64,000 nt of DNA from Pseudomonas sp. HN11 (lineage in GTDB: Bacteria; Pseudomonadota; Gammaproteobacteria; Pseudomonadales; Pseudomonadaceae). Location: the NCBI RefSeq assembly GCF_021390155.1, contig NZ_CP089985.1, forward strand, positions 5,473,501 to 5,537,500, given 5' to 3'. The notes beneath the pieces were generated by a model. That model saw only the letters and a program-made list of their open reading frames with translations, searched no databases and was not told the DNA's origin. A program made the translations under genes and the position numbers. Numbering within the stretch: position 1 is the first letter of the stretch; each line of letters opens with the position of its first letter. Positions 9,920 through 20,348 of the stretch are shown piece after piece.

Positions 9920-9950
9920 TCCATCGGTATCACTGACTGACGAAGATCAA

Positions 9951-10044
9951 AATGCAGGAGCGGGCTTGCTCGCGAAAGCGCTGGATCAGTCACTGCATGG
10001 GTTGACTGACAGACCGCTTTCGCGAGCAAGCCCGCCCCCACATT
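9951..10044. repeat. REPIN-type element (inverted pair of REP sequences)
   Basis: Two 21-bp arms, 9960-9980 (GCGGGCTTGCTCGCGAAAGCG) and its exact complement at 10015-10035 (written here by position), are separated by 34 bp. This is the typical REP doublet of the P. fluorescens group. It can fold into a long hairpin and fills most of the miaB-phoH spacer. No gene in the spacer. Confidence 0.85.
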
Positions 10045-10145
10045 TAGACCGCGCAGCATTCCGATAACGTAAGTGCTTTCGTACCCGCGCCACTGGCGTT
10101 ATTCTCTATTTCACCTCAACAGCCAAAGGGCGGCTAAAAGCGACC

Positions 10146-11150
10146 TTGAACGCACCTATAGCAGAACCCCATCGTTTTATTCTCGAGCCCTTTGAGGCTC
10201 GCCGTTTCGCCAACCTGTGCGGACAGTTCGACGAGCACCTGCGCCTGATCGAACAACGCCTGAGCATCGAGATCCGCAACCGCGGCAACCAGTTCGAGCT
10301 CATTGGTGAACCCCAACACACCACGTCCGCAGAAAACCTGCTGCGCCGTCTCTACCGCGAAACCAAGGGTAGCGAGCTGTCACCGGAAACCGTGCACCTG
10401 TACCTGCAGGAATCGGCCGTGGAAGACCTGGCCAACAACCCTGTGGCCGAAGCCAGCGTGGCCCTTCGTACCAAAAAAGGCATGATTCGCCCCCGCGGCT
10501 TGAATCAGCAGAAGTACGTCAAGGAAATCCTCGGCAACGACATCAATTTCGGCATCGGCCCGGCCGGTACCGGCAAGACCTACCTGGCCGTGGCCTGCGC
10601 GGTTGACGCGCTGGAGCGTGAGCAAGTGCGCCGCATCCTGCTGGTGCGCCCGGCGGTCGAGGCCGGCGAAAAGCTCGGCTTCCTGCCCGGCGACCTGGCC
10701 CAGAAGATCGACCCGTACCTGCGCCCGCTCTACGACGCGCTGTACGAGATGCTCGGCTTCGAATACGTGGCCAAGCTGATCGAACGCCAGGTGATCGAGA
10801 TCGCCCCGCTGGCCTACATGCGCGGTCGTACCTTGAACAACAGTTTCATCATCCTCGACGAAAGCCAGAACACCACCGTCGAGCAGATGAAGATGTTCCT
10901 CACACGGATCGGCTTCGGCTCCACTGCCGTGATCACTGGCGACGTCACCCAGGTCGACCTGCCCAAGGGCACCAAGTCGGGCCTGGCCCAGGTGATCGAG
11001 GTGCTCAAGGACGTGCCGGGCATCAGCTTCACCCACTTCATGCCCAAAGACGTGGTCCGCCACCCGCTGGTGCAGCGCATTGTCGAAGCCTACGAGCGCT
11101 TCGACCATCGCGACGACGCGCCGGCCAAGGACGTTCACCGCGATGCTTGA
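10146..11150 (+). CDS. PhoH-like ATPase (YbeZ)
   Basis: 334 residues. PhoH-family P-loop ATPase; the YbeZ branch is genetically and physically linked to the YbeY endoribonuclease. Walker A is GPAGTGKT (138-145), and Walker B is FIILDESQN near 235. The likely start is a TTG at 10146, in line with the family N-terminus ([14 protein letters not shown]). The gene overlaps ybeY by 8 bp, and corC and lnt follow, which is the standard proteobacterial order. Acts in the cytosol, probably in RNA/ribosome metabolism. Confidence 0.92.
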   Translation: MNAPIAEPHRFILEPFEARRFANLCGQFDEHLRLIEQRLSIEIRNRGNQFELIGEPQHTTSAENLLRRLYRETKGSELSPETVHLYLQESAVEDLANNPVAEASVALRTKKGMIRPRGLNQQKYVKEILGNDINFGIGPAGTGKTYLAVACAVDALEREQVRRILLVRPAVEAGEKLGFLPGDLAQKIDPYLRPLYDALYEMLGFEYVAKLIERQVIEIAPLAYMRGRTLNNSFIILDESQNTTVEQMKMFLTRIGFGSTAVITGDVTQVDLPKGTKSGLAQVIEVLKDVPGISFTHFMPKDVVRHPLVQRIVEAYERFDHRDDAPAKDVHRDA

Positions 11151-11601
11151 GCTTGACCTGCAACTGGCCACCGAAGCGCCCGTCCCCAGCGAAGCCCAGT
11201 TCCGCCAATGGTGCACCCTGGCCCTGCGCCAGCGCACCGCTGACTCGGAACTGACCATTCGCCTGGTGGACGAGCCCGAAGGCCGCGAGCTGAACCACAC
11301 CTGGCGCCAGAAGGACTATGCGACCAACGTGCTGTCCTTCCCCGCCGACGTACCGGATGAACTGCTGGATATCCCGTTGCTGGGCGACCTGGTCATCTGT
11401 GTCGCGGTGGTGGAGCGCGAGGCAAAAGAACAAGGCAAGGAACTGGAAGCCCATTGGGCCCATCTAGTTATCCACGGCTGCTTGCATCTCTTGGGTTACG
11501 ACCATATAGACGATGACGAAGCCGAGGAAATGGAATCACTGGAACAAACGTTGCTTGCGCAATTGGGTCATCCGGACCCGTATGCCGACGACGAAGCTTA
11601 A
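11143..11601 (+). CDS. ybeY: Endoribonuclease YbeY (16S rRNA 3'-end maturation and quality control)
   Basis: 152 residues. The zinc-binding motif [11 protein letters not shown] (H-x3-H-x5-H) near the C-terminus defines the family. It also has the upstream [18 protein letters not shown] segment typical of YbeY. The start at 11143 (MLELDLQL) overlaps the end of the PhoH gene by 8 bp, indicating translational coupling. The open frame extends upstream inside the PhoH gene and that part is ignored. YbeY is a metal-dependent single-strand endoribonuclease needed for correct 16S rRNA processing. Confidence 0.95.
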   Translation: MLELDLQLATEAPVPSEAQFRQWCTLALRQRTADSELTIRLVDEPEGRELNHTWRQKDYATNVLSFPADVPDELLDIPLLGDLVICVAVVEREAKEQGKELEAHWAHLVIHGCLHLLGYDHIDDDEAEEMESLEQTLLAQLGHPDPYADDEA

Positions 11602-11642
11602 AAACACTCAACTGTAACAATAAAGGATTCAGAGTAATCGCT

Positions 11643-12482
11643 ATGAGCGAAGACCGATCGAGCAACGGGCAGAAGTCATGGCTGGGTAAACTGACCCAGG
11701 CTTTTGCCCACGAGCCGAAAAACCGCCAGGAACTGCTTGAGCTGCTGCGCGAGGCCCATCAGAACAAGTTGCTGGACAGCGAAGCGCTGGCCATCGTCGA
11801 AGGCGCCATCCAGGTGGCTGACCTGCAAGTACGCGACATCATGGTCCCGCGCTCGCAGATGATCAGCATCAAGGCGACCCAGACTCCACGGGAATTCCTC
11901 CCGGCCGTGATCGATTCGGCGCACTCGCGCTACCCGGTGATCGGCGAAAGTCATGACGACGTCATGGGCGTCCTGCTGGCCAAGGACCTGCTGCCGCTGA
12001 TCCTCAAGGAGAATGGCGACAGTTTCAACATCAAGGACCTGCTGCGTCCAGCCACTTTCGTGCCTGAATCCAAGCGCCTCAATGTGTTGCTGCGTGAATT
12101 CCGCGCCAACCACAATCACATGGCCATCGTGATCGACGAATACGGCGGCGTCGCCGGCCTGGTAACGATTGAAGACGTGCTGGAACAGATCGTCGGCGAT
12201 ATCGAAGACGAGCATGACGTCGAAGAAGACAGCTACATCAAGCCACTGCCCAGCGGTGATTTCCTGATCAAGGCGCTGACGCCGATCGAGAACTTCAACG
12301 AGTTCTTCGACAGCGAGTTCTCCGATGATGAGTTCGATACCGTGGGTGGCCTGGTGATGAGTGCGTTTGGTCATCTGCCAAAGCGTAACGAAACCACCGA
12401 GATCGGCGCGTATCGCTTCCGCATCCTGAATGCCGACAGTCGTCGCATCCACTTGATCCGCCTGACACCTATTGCCCGCTAA
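11643..12482 (+). CDS. corC: CorC/YbeX-type CBS-domain protein
   Basis: 279 residues. Tandem CBS domains span about 60-190 (DIMVPRSQMISIKA, then NHMAIVIDEYGGVAGLVTIEDVLEQIVGDIEDEHD), followed by a CorC_HlyC transporter-associated domain at the C-terminus (DTVGGLVMSAFGHLPKRNE). It has no membrane segments, so it is the soluble YbeX type. It has been associated with magnesium/cobalt efflux and, through its position, with ribosome metabolism; the exact role is unsettled. The gene follows ybeY by 41 bp and precedes lnt by 8 bp. Confidence 0.92.
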   Translation: MSEDRSSNGQKSWLGKLTQAFAHEPKNRQELLELLREAHQNKLLDSEALAIVEGAIQVADLQVRDIMVPRSQMISIKATQTPREFLPAVIDSAHSRYPVIGESHDDVMGVLLAKDLLPLILKENGDSFNIKDLLRPATFVPESKRLNVLLREFRANHNHMAIVIDEYGGVAGLVTIEDVLEQIVGDIEDEHDVEEDSYIKPLPSGDFLIKALTPIENFNEFFDSEFSDDEFDTVGGLVMSAFGHLPKRNETTEIGAYRFRILNADSRRIHLIRLTPIAR

Positions 12483-12490
12483 GGATTGAT

Positions 12491-14014
12491 ATGCGCCGTC
12501 TGACCCGCCCCGGCTGGCCCGGTAATTTGCTGGCCGTGGTGGCCGGCGCCATCACCACCCTGGCGCTGGCGCCGTTCGACCTGTGGCCGTTTGCGCTGGT
12601 CGCGGTCGGCTTGTTCTACGTGGGGCTGCGGGACCTGAGCCCGCGCCAGGCCCTGGGGCGTGGCTGGTGTTTTGGTTTCGGCCTGTTCGGCGCCGGCACC
12701 AGCTGGATCTACTACAGCATCCACCACTTCGGCGGCGCTTCGGTGCTGCTGGCGGGTTTTCTGATGCTGCTGTTCACCGCTGCCATCGCCTGGTTCTTCG
12801 CCCTGCCCGCTTGGCTGTGGGCGCGTTGGTTGCGGCGTAACGAGGCGCCGTTGGCGGATGCGCTGACATTTGCCGCGTTGTGGGTAGGCCAGGAAGCGTT
12901 CCGTGGCTGGTTCCTGACGGGGTTTCCGTGGCTGTACTCCGGCTACAGCCAGCTTGACGGCCCGCTGACGGGCTTGGCCCCAGTGGGTGGCATGTGGCTG
13001 ATTTCCTTTGCCCTGGCACTGACCGCAGCGCTGCTGTGCAACCTGCCGCGCCTGCTGGCCGGCAAGCGCAACGCGTTTATTAGCGCGGGTCTGGTGCTGT
13101 TGGTCGCGCCTTGGGCGATCGGCCTGGCGCTCAAGCATCACGCCTGGACCAGCCCGTCCGGCGCGCCGCTGACCGTGGCCGCTATCCAGGGCAACGTCGA
13201 ACAAAGCATGAAGTGGGACCCGGAACAGCTCAATGCGCAGCTCGCGCTGTACCGCGACATGAGCTTCACCTCCAAGCCCGTCGACCTGCTGGTATGGCCG
13301 GAAACTGCCGTGCCGGTGCTCAAGGAGTCCGTTGAAGGCTACCTGGGCATGATGGGCAAGTTCGCCGCCGACCGGCACACCGCGCTGATCACCGGCGTAC
13401 CGATCCGCCAGGAAGTGCATCACCAGAAGCGCTACTTCAACGGCATCACCGTGGTTGGCGAAGGCGACGGCACCTACCTCAAGCAGAAGCTGGTGCCCTT
13501 TGGCGAGTACGTGCCGTTGCAGGACATGCTGCGCGGCCTGATTGCTTTCTTTGATCTGCCGATGTCGGACTTCGCTCGCGGCCCTGCTGACCAGGCGATG
13601 CTGCAGGCCAAGGGCTATCAGATTGCGCCGTTCATCTGCTACGAAGTGGTGTACCCGGAATTCGCCGCCGGCCTGTCGGCCCAGAGCGATCTGCTGCTGA
13701 CTATCAGCAACGACACCTGGTTCGGCCGCTCCATCGGCCCGTTGCAACACCTGCAAATGGCGCAGATGCGTGCGCTGGAAGCGGGGCGCTGGATGATCCG
13801 CGCCACCAACAATGGGGTTACCGGCCTGATCAACCCGTTCGGGCAGATCACCTCGCAGATCCCGCAATTCGAGCGCGGCATCCTCTACGGTGAAGTGGTG
13901 CCGATGCACAACCTCACCCCGTACCTGCAATGGCGCTCATGGCCGTTGATCATTGTGTGCCTGGTATTGTTCGGCTGGGCGCTGCTCGCGGGCCGGATGT
14001 CCAAGACAGTCTGA
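12491..14014 (+). CDS. lnt: Apolipoprotein N-acyltransferase
   Basis: 507 residues. This inner-membrane enzyme adds the third acyl chain to lipoproteins. Six or more hydrophobic segments fill the first ~200 residues, and a nitrilase-like periplasmic domain follows (about 220-475). The catalytic triad regions are intact: WPETAVP (Glu), KQKLVPFGEYVP (Lys) and PFICYEVVYPE (Cys nucleophile). A last hydrophobic helix (LIIVCLVLFGWALLAGR) closes the protein. It is the final gene of the phoH-ybeY-corC-lnt unit. Several lipoproteins in this window (LptE, RlpA, the MORN-C13 protein) would be its clients. Confidence 0.96.
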   Translation: MRRLTRPGWPGNLLAVVAGAITTLALAPFDLWPFALVAVGLFYVGLRDLSPRQALGRGWCFGFGLFGAGTSWIYYSIHHFGGASVLLAGFLMLLFTAAIAWFFALPAWLWARWLRRNEAPLADALTFAALWVGQEAFRGWFLTGFPWLYSGYSQLDGPLTGLAPVGGMWLISFALALTAALLCNLPRLLAGKRNAFISAGLVLLVAPWAIGLALKHHAWTSPSGAPLTVAAIQGNVEQSMKWDPEQLNAQLALYRDMSFTSKPVDLLVWPETAVPVLKESVEGYLGMMGKFAADRHTALITGVPIRQEVHHQKRYFNGITVVGEGDGTYLKQKLVPFGEYVPLQDMLRGLIAFFDLPMSDFARGPADQAMLQAKGYQIAPFICYEVVYPEFAAGLSAQSDLLLTISNDTWFGRSIGPLQHLQMAQMRALEAGRWMIRATNNGVTGLINPFGQITSQIPQFERGILYGEVVPMHNLTPYLQWRSWPLIIVCLVLFGWALLAGRMSKTV

Positions 14015-14026
14015 CAAACAAACACA

Positions 14027-14066
14027 AAATCCATGTGGGAGCGGGCTTGCTCCCACATTTGGATTT
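14027..14066. repeat. Compact REP hairpin between convergent genes
   Basis: ATGTGGGAGC (14033-14042) and GCTCCCACAT (14049-14058) form a 10-bp stem over GGGCTT, and AAATCC/GGATTT extends it. The core carries the GCGGGCTTGCTC sequence of the local REP family but the second REP has been lost. It lies between the stop codons of lnt and the ElyC-like gene and could act as a bidirectional terminator. Confidence 0.75.
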
Positions 14067-14072
14067 GCGGTG

Positions 14073-14834
14073 TTATCGGTAGAACAACCGGTAGCCCAAC
14101 TGACCCACCGCTTCATTGATCAATTGCCCGCTCTGCCAGATCGACTTGAACTCCGGCATCCACCCGCCCAGCGGCCGGGCGTTGTCCACGCCCAGGAAAC
14201 CCACGGGCGCCGGTACCACGGTGAAGCCCGCCTTTTCAAAGCTCCAGACCGAACGCGGCATGTGCCAGGCCTGGGTCACCACCACCACGCGCTTGATGCC
14301 CTCAGGCAATAGAATCTCGGCGCTCATCTGCGCATTTTCCCAGGTGGTGCGACTGCGCTCCTCCTTCCAGCGCACCGCAACACCAAAATCATCCTGCATC
14401 GACACCGCCATCAACGCCGCTTCGCTGGGTGGTGTGCCGTAATGCAGGCCGCCAGTGGTCAGCACCGGCAGCCCGGAGGCTTTAACCAATCGTGCGGCAT
14501 AGCGTTGGCGCTCGAGGCCGGTACCGGTAGGCTGGTCAGTGCCCCAGGCCGGGTCGCCGCGCTCACGCCCCGAGCCCAGCACCACGATGGCGTCGGCGCG
14601 CTGGGCCAGGGTCGACCAGTCTTCCCGCGCCAATGGCGGTTCGGTTTCCAAAGCCCGCGCCCCCCACTCCACCATCACCGGCAGGCTGACCAGCCACATG
14701 CCCCCAAACCCCAGGACAAAGCAGCAAGCCGCCAATCGCGGACGGCTGCGACGAAACCACCAGGCAAGCGCCAGCAACAGCAAGAGAATGCCGGGCGGCA
14801 GGAGCAGTTGTTTGATGAAGTAACGAATAGGCAT
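14073..14834 (-). CDS. YdcF/ElyC-like DUF218 membrane protein
   Basis: 253 residues. Two N-terminal hydrophobic helices (LLLPPGILLLLLALAWWF and LAACCFVLGFGGMWLVSL) are followed by a DUF218 (SanA/ElyC/YdcF) domain with ADAIVVLGSGRERGDP, TGGLHYGTPPSEAALM and RVVVVTQAWHMPRSVWSFEKAGF. In E. coli, ElyC affects envelope biogenesis and peptidoglycan assembly at low temperature; the catalytic activity of the domain is unknown. The ribosome-binding site sits in a hairpin (see the separate entry). It converges on lnt. Confidence 0.85.
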   Translation of the reverse strand: MPIRYFIKQLLLPPGILLLLLALAWWFRRSRPRLAACCFVLGFGGMWLVSLPVMVEWGARALETEPPLAREDWSTLAQRADAIVVLGSGRERGDPAWGTDQPTGTGLERQRYAARLVKASGLPVLTTGGLHYGTPPSEAALMAVSMQDDFGVAVRWKEERSRTTWENAQMSAEILLPEGIKRVVVVTQAWHMPRSVWSFEKAGFTVVPAPVGFLGVDNARPLGGWMPEFKSIWQSGQLINEAVGQLGYRLFYR

Positions 14835-14835
14835 C

Positions 14836-14855
14836 GGGCATCTCCATAGATGCCC
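14836..14855 (-). promoter_or_regulatory. Hairpin over the ribosome-binding site of the ElyC-like gene
   Basis: On the minus strand GGGCATC and GATGCCC flank TATGGA, ending one base before the ATG at 14834. The GGAG that should serve as Shine-Dalgarno is half in the loop and half in the stem. A GGA in a hairpin loop at the ribosome-binding site resembles RsmA/CsrA sites, although the loop is offset by one base from the usual ANGGAN hexaloop. Confidence 0.4.
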
Positions 14856-14933
14856 GAAGCCTAAGGTGTAACGGGGTTTAGCGACAATCTTTACAGTGCC
14901 ATGGCGCGATGATGCAGTTCAGGGGGGAATGAA

Positions 14934-15251
14934 CTACTTGTAGCGGGCGGACCGGAGCTTTTCCGGGCCACGACCGGCCGACAAGTCCTTGAGCCACACC
15001 ACCTTGGCTGAGTGCGTAGGCTCCTTGGCTGGCGGGGTTGCCACCCAGGGAGGCGCACTGCGCCCATTGCGTTCCAGATAAGCCTTGATCAATTCCAGCT
15101 CCGCGCGGCTAAGACCACGCAGTTCCAACTCAACAGGCCGTTCATCACGCAATCGGCCCGCTGTCCTCGCTGCATCCAATGCACGACCCAATCGGTCGAT
15201 CAGTCCTTCATAGATATCCGGTTTCGTTACGATTCGCTGCGATTCAACCAT
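14934..15251 (-). CDS. Hypothetical protein, 105 residues
   Basis: I do not recognise a family. The product is small, basic and soluble (no signal peptide or membrane helix). It has a predicted helical N-terminal half (IYEGLIDRLGRALDAARTAGRL and LSRAELELIKAYLERNG) and an extended basic tail. A strong GGTGAGGGG ribosome-binding sequence directly precedes the ATG, and codon use is like the core genes, so I regard it as real. It is divergent from leuS, sharing a 262-bp spacer. Confidence 0.6.
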   Translation of the reverse strand: MVESQRIVTKPDIYEGLIDRLGRALDAARTAGRLRDERPVELELRGLSRAELELIKAYLERNGRSAPPWVATPPAKEPTHSAKVVWLKDLSAGRGPEKLRSARYK

Positions 15252-18120
<2,869 letters not shown>

Positions 18121-18128
18121 TCGGATCG

Positions 18129-18152
18129 GGCGCAGGCTTCTAGCCCTGCGCC
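18129..18152 (+). terminator. GC-rich hairpin after leuS
   Basis: GGCGCAGG (18129-18136) pairs with CCTGCGCC (18145-18152) across an 8-nt loop, 8 bp after the leuS stop. There is no T tract, so it may be a processing or attenuation structure rather than a full terminator; lptE and holA probably still receive read-through. Confidence 0.35.
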
Positions 18153-18208
18153 GAACAAAGCCTTCAGGGCCTCGATAAGGCCCACATGGTTTCAAGGGGA
18201 GCAACAAA

Positions 18209-18814
18209 ATGATCAAACGCAATTTGCTGGTGATGGGCCTTGCCGTGCTGCTGAGCGCTTGCGGCTTCCAGCTGCGCGGCACCGGCACCAACGATCTGGC
18301 GATCAAGGAACTGGACGTCAGCGCCCGTAATGCCTATGGCGATACCGTGACGCAGTTGCGCCAGGTTCTGAAAAACAGCGGCGTTCATGTCTACACCGGC
18401 GCGACGTACAAACTGTTTCTGGTGGACGAGAGAGAAACCCAGCGTAACCTGAGCTACGCCAGCGCCGGCCGTGCATCCGACATCGAGCTGAGCACCGAAT
18501 TGAGCTTTCAAATCCAGGGCCGCGACCATCTGCCGTTGATGGGTGACAAAATCCAGGTTCAGAAGGTCGTGAGCCACGATGGCAACAACCTGGTGGGCTC
18601 GGACTCGGAAATCGTTCAAGTGCGCAAGGAGATGCGTCGTGAGCTGGTCCAGCGCATGATCCTGCGTCTGCAACTGCTGACGCCGGCTCAATTGGAAGCC
18701 CTGCAGCAAGCCGCTGACAACAAGGCCAAGGCCGATGCTGACGCGCTGAAAGCCGCCCAAGAGTACGAAGACAACACGCCGAAACAATCGCCTGTTGAAG
18801 TACCTGTCGAGTAA
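18209..18814 (+). CDS. lptE: LPS-assembly lipoprotein LptE
   Basis: 201 residues. A lipoprotein signal ends in LSACG (lipobox Cys about residue 18). The next residues, FQLRGTGTNDLAIKELDVSARNAYGD, are the LptE signature. LptE plugs the LptD barrel in the outer membrane and helps insert LPS. The C-terminal 45 residues are a charged, alanine-rich helix (EALQQAADNKAKADADALKA) beyond the conserved domain. The leuS-lptE-holA order is the usual gammaproteobacterial one. Confidence 0.95.
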   Translation: MIKRNLLVMGLAVLLSACGFQLRGTGTNDLAIKELDVSARNAYGDTVTQLRQVLKNSGVHVYTGATYKLFLVDERETQRNLSYASAGRASDIELSTELSFQIQGRDHLPLMGDKIQVQKVVSHDGNNLVGSDSEIVQVRKEMRRELVQRMILRLQLLTPAQLEALQQAADNKAKADADALKAAQEYEDNTPKQSPVEVPVE

Positions 18815-18819
18815 GCCAG

Positions 18820-18842
18820 ACGGGGCGCCCCAAGCGCCCCGT
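18820..18842 (+). terminator. GC-rich hairpin between lptE and holA
   Basis: ACGGGGCGC (18820-18828) and GCGCCCCGT (18834-18842) make a 9-bp perfect stem with a 5-nt loop, starting 6 bp after the lptE stop and ending 11 bp before the holA ATG. No T tract follows. It may tune holA expression or translation. Confidence 0.4.
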
Positions 18843-18853
18843 TCGCCCTGCCT

Positions 18854-19891
18854 ATGAAACTCGCCCCCGCCCAACTCGCCAAACACCTGCAAGGTGGCCT
18901 TGAGCCTGTCTATATCGTCAGCGGCGATGATCCGCTGCTGTGCCAGGAAGCCGCCGACGCCATCCGCACGGCTGCACGCCAGCAAGGCTTCGACGAGCGT
19001 CAGGTCTTCAGCGCCGACGCCAGTTTCGACTGGGGCACGCTGCTGCAAGCTGGCGCGAGCATGTCGCTGTTTGCCGAAAAACGCCTGCTGGAGCTGCGCT
19101 TGCCTTCGGGCAAGCCGGGCGACAAAGGCGCGGCAGCCTTAATGGAATACTGCTCGCGGCCTGCTGAAGACACAGTGCTGTTGATCAGCCTGCCCAAGCT
19201 CGACGGCAGTGCGCAGAAAACCAAATGGGGCAAGGCCCTGGTGGAAGGGGCGCAAACCCAGTTCATCCAGATCTGGCCAGTGGACAGCAATCAGTTACCG
19301 CAGTGGATTCGTCAGCGCCTGTCCCAATCGGGGCTGTCGGCGACCCAGGACGCCGTGGAGCTGATTGCCGCTCGGGTCGAAGGCAACTTGCTGGCCGCCG
19401 CCCAGGAGATCGAAAAGCTCAAGCTGATGGCCGAAGACGGGCAGATTACCGTCGAGACCGTCCAAGGCGCCGTGGCGGATAGCGCGCGTTTTGATGTGTT
19501 CGGTTTGGTGGACGCAATTCTCAATGGCGAGCCCGCTCACGCCCTGCGCATGCTCGAAGGCCTGCGCGGCGAAGGTGTAGAGCCCCCGGTGATTCTCTGG
19601 GCCCTGGCCCGGGAACTGCGCGTGCTGGCCAATATCGCCCTGCAATACAGCCAGGGTACGCCGCTGGACAAGGCCTTCAGCCAAGCCCGTCCGCCGGTAT
19701 GGGACAAGCGCAAACCCCTGATGAGCAAAGCGCTGCAGCGGCACTCGGCGCAACGCTGGGCGCAACTGTTGCTGGAAGCGCAGCGTATCGACGCGCAGAT
19801 CAAGGGCCAGGCGGCCGGTTCACCGTGGATGAGCCTGAGCCGTTTGTCGCTGTTAATGGCCGGCCAGCGCCTGACCCTCCCCGCTGAATAA
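18854..19891 (+). CDS. holA: DNA polymerase III subunit delta
   Basis: 345 residues, the usual length. HolA opens the beta clamp as part of the clamp loader. The N-terminal MKLAPAQLAKHLQGGLEPVYIVSGDDPLL and the AAA+-like domain are followed by the sensor/lid region (LPQWIRQRLSQSGLSATQDAVELIAARVEGNLLAAAQEIEKL) and a C-terminal collar domain (LWALARELRVLANI ... RLSLLMAGQ). No frame problems. It is last in the leuS-lptE-holA group. Confidence 0.95.
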   Translation: MKLAPAQLAKHLQGGLEPVYIVSGDDPLLCQEAADAIRTAARQQGFDERQVFSADASFDWGTLLQAGASMSLFAEKRLLELRLPSGKPGDKGAAALMEYCSRPAEDTVLLISLPKLDGSAQKTKWGKALVEGAQTQFIQIWPVDSNQLPQWIRQRLSQSGLSATQDAVELIAARVEGNLLAAAQEIEKLKLMAEDGQITVETVQGAVADSARFDVFGLVDAILNGEPAHALRMLEGLRGEGVEPPVILWALARELRVLANIALQYSQGTPLDKAFSQARPPVWDKRKPLMSKALQRHSAQRWAQLLLEAQRIDAQIKGQAAGSPWMSLSRLSLLMAGQRLTLPAE

Positions 19892-19913
19892 CCCGCTCTC
19901 AAAAACACCACAA

Positions 19914-20009
19914 ATCCCATGGGGGAGCTCGCCCGCGAAGGCGGCGTGTCAGTCACTACAAGTGTCGGGTGAGCCACCGTATTCGCGAGCAAGCCCGCTC
20001 CCACATTTT
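19914..20009. repeat. REPIN-type element, left arm degenerate
   Basis: The right arm (19983-20002) is a canonical ATTCGCGAGCAAGCCCGCTCCCACATTTT copy of the local REP, read by position. The left arm (19921-19945) has diverged or lost bases (GGGGGAGCTCGCCCGCGAAGGCGG). It occupies most of the holA-arfA spacer. Confidence 0.7.
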
Positions 20010-20122
20010 GACCGTGTACACCTTCAAATTTTCTATATTTCCTACATATCGCCGGGCTTTACAGCAGCCAAACTTCGGCAGATGATTTGCACCGTTTCAT
20101 CCCACCTATCGAGAGTAACAAC

Positions 20123-20287
20123 ATGAGCAAAAAGCCATCCAAGCATGGCCCCAACAAAGCCAAATCCATCATCGCCCAGCCCCTGTTCCGTAGCCGTCAG
20201 GAACGCGCCGGCAAGGGCAAAGGCAGCTACCGCCGCGAAGCCTTCCAGTCTAATAGCTGGGAGGCTTCTTACTTTCTGGCTGCCTGA
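20123..20287 (+). CDS. arfA: Alternative ribosome-rescue factor A
   Basis: 54 residues. ArfA recruits RF2 to ribosomes stalled on non-stop mRNA and backs up the tmRNA system. The match to E. coli ArfA is in SIIAQPLFRSRQERAGKGKGSYRRE (compare [27 protein letters not shown]) and in the NSWEAS segment. The start at 20123 follows GAGAG. The TGA stop lies inside a hairpin (see the separate entry), consistent with the way arfA mRNA is made non-stop in other bacteria. It is followed 61 bp later by a lytic transglycosylase gene. Confidence 0.9.
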   Translation: MSKKPSKHGPNKAKSIIAQPLFRSRQERAGKGKGSYRREAFQSNSWEASYFLAA

Positions 20288-20303
20288 AGGCAAGCGCCCC
20301 TCC
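20260..20303 (+). promoter_or_regulatory. arfA: mRNA hairpin spanning the arfA stop codon
   Basis: TGCC (20281-20284) and GGCA (20289-20292) close a TGAA loop that contains the TGA stop (20285-20287). GGC (20278-20280) can pair with GCC (20296-20298), and GGAGG (20260-20264) with CCTCC (20299-20303). No T tract follows. In E. coli a hairpin near the arfA 3' end causes RNase III cleavage and a truncated, tmRNA-controlled message; the same logic is inferred here. Confidence 0.5.
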
Positions 20304-20348
20304 GACATGATAAGGTCTGCACCTGATTTGCAATCCCTGGACCTGTGC

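Noticed and set aside
9951..10044. CRISPR repeat pair or attachment site
   Set aside because: The two arms are inverted, not direct, and match the REP sequence seen in five other spacers.
12479..13930. 483-codon minus-strand frame opposite lnt
   Set aside because: Rich in His, Gln and Arg, with no domain; lnt on the plus strand is complete.
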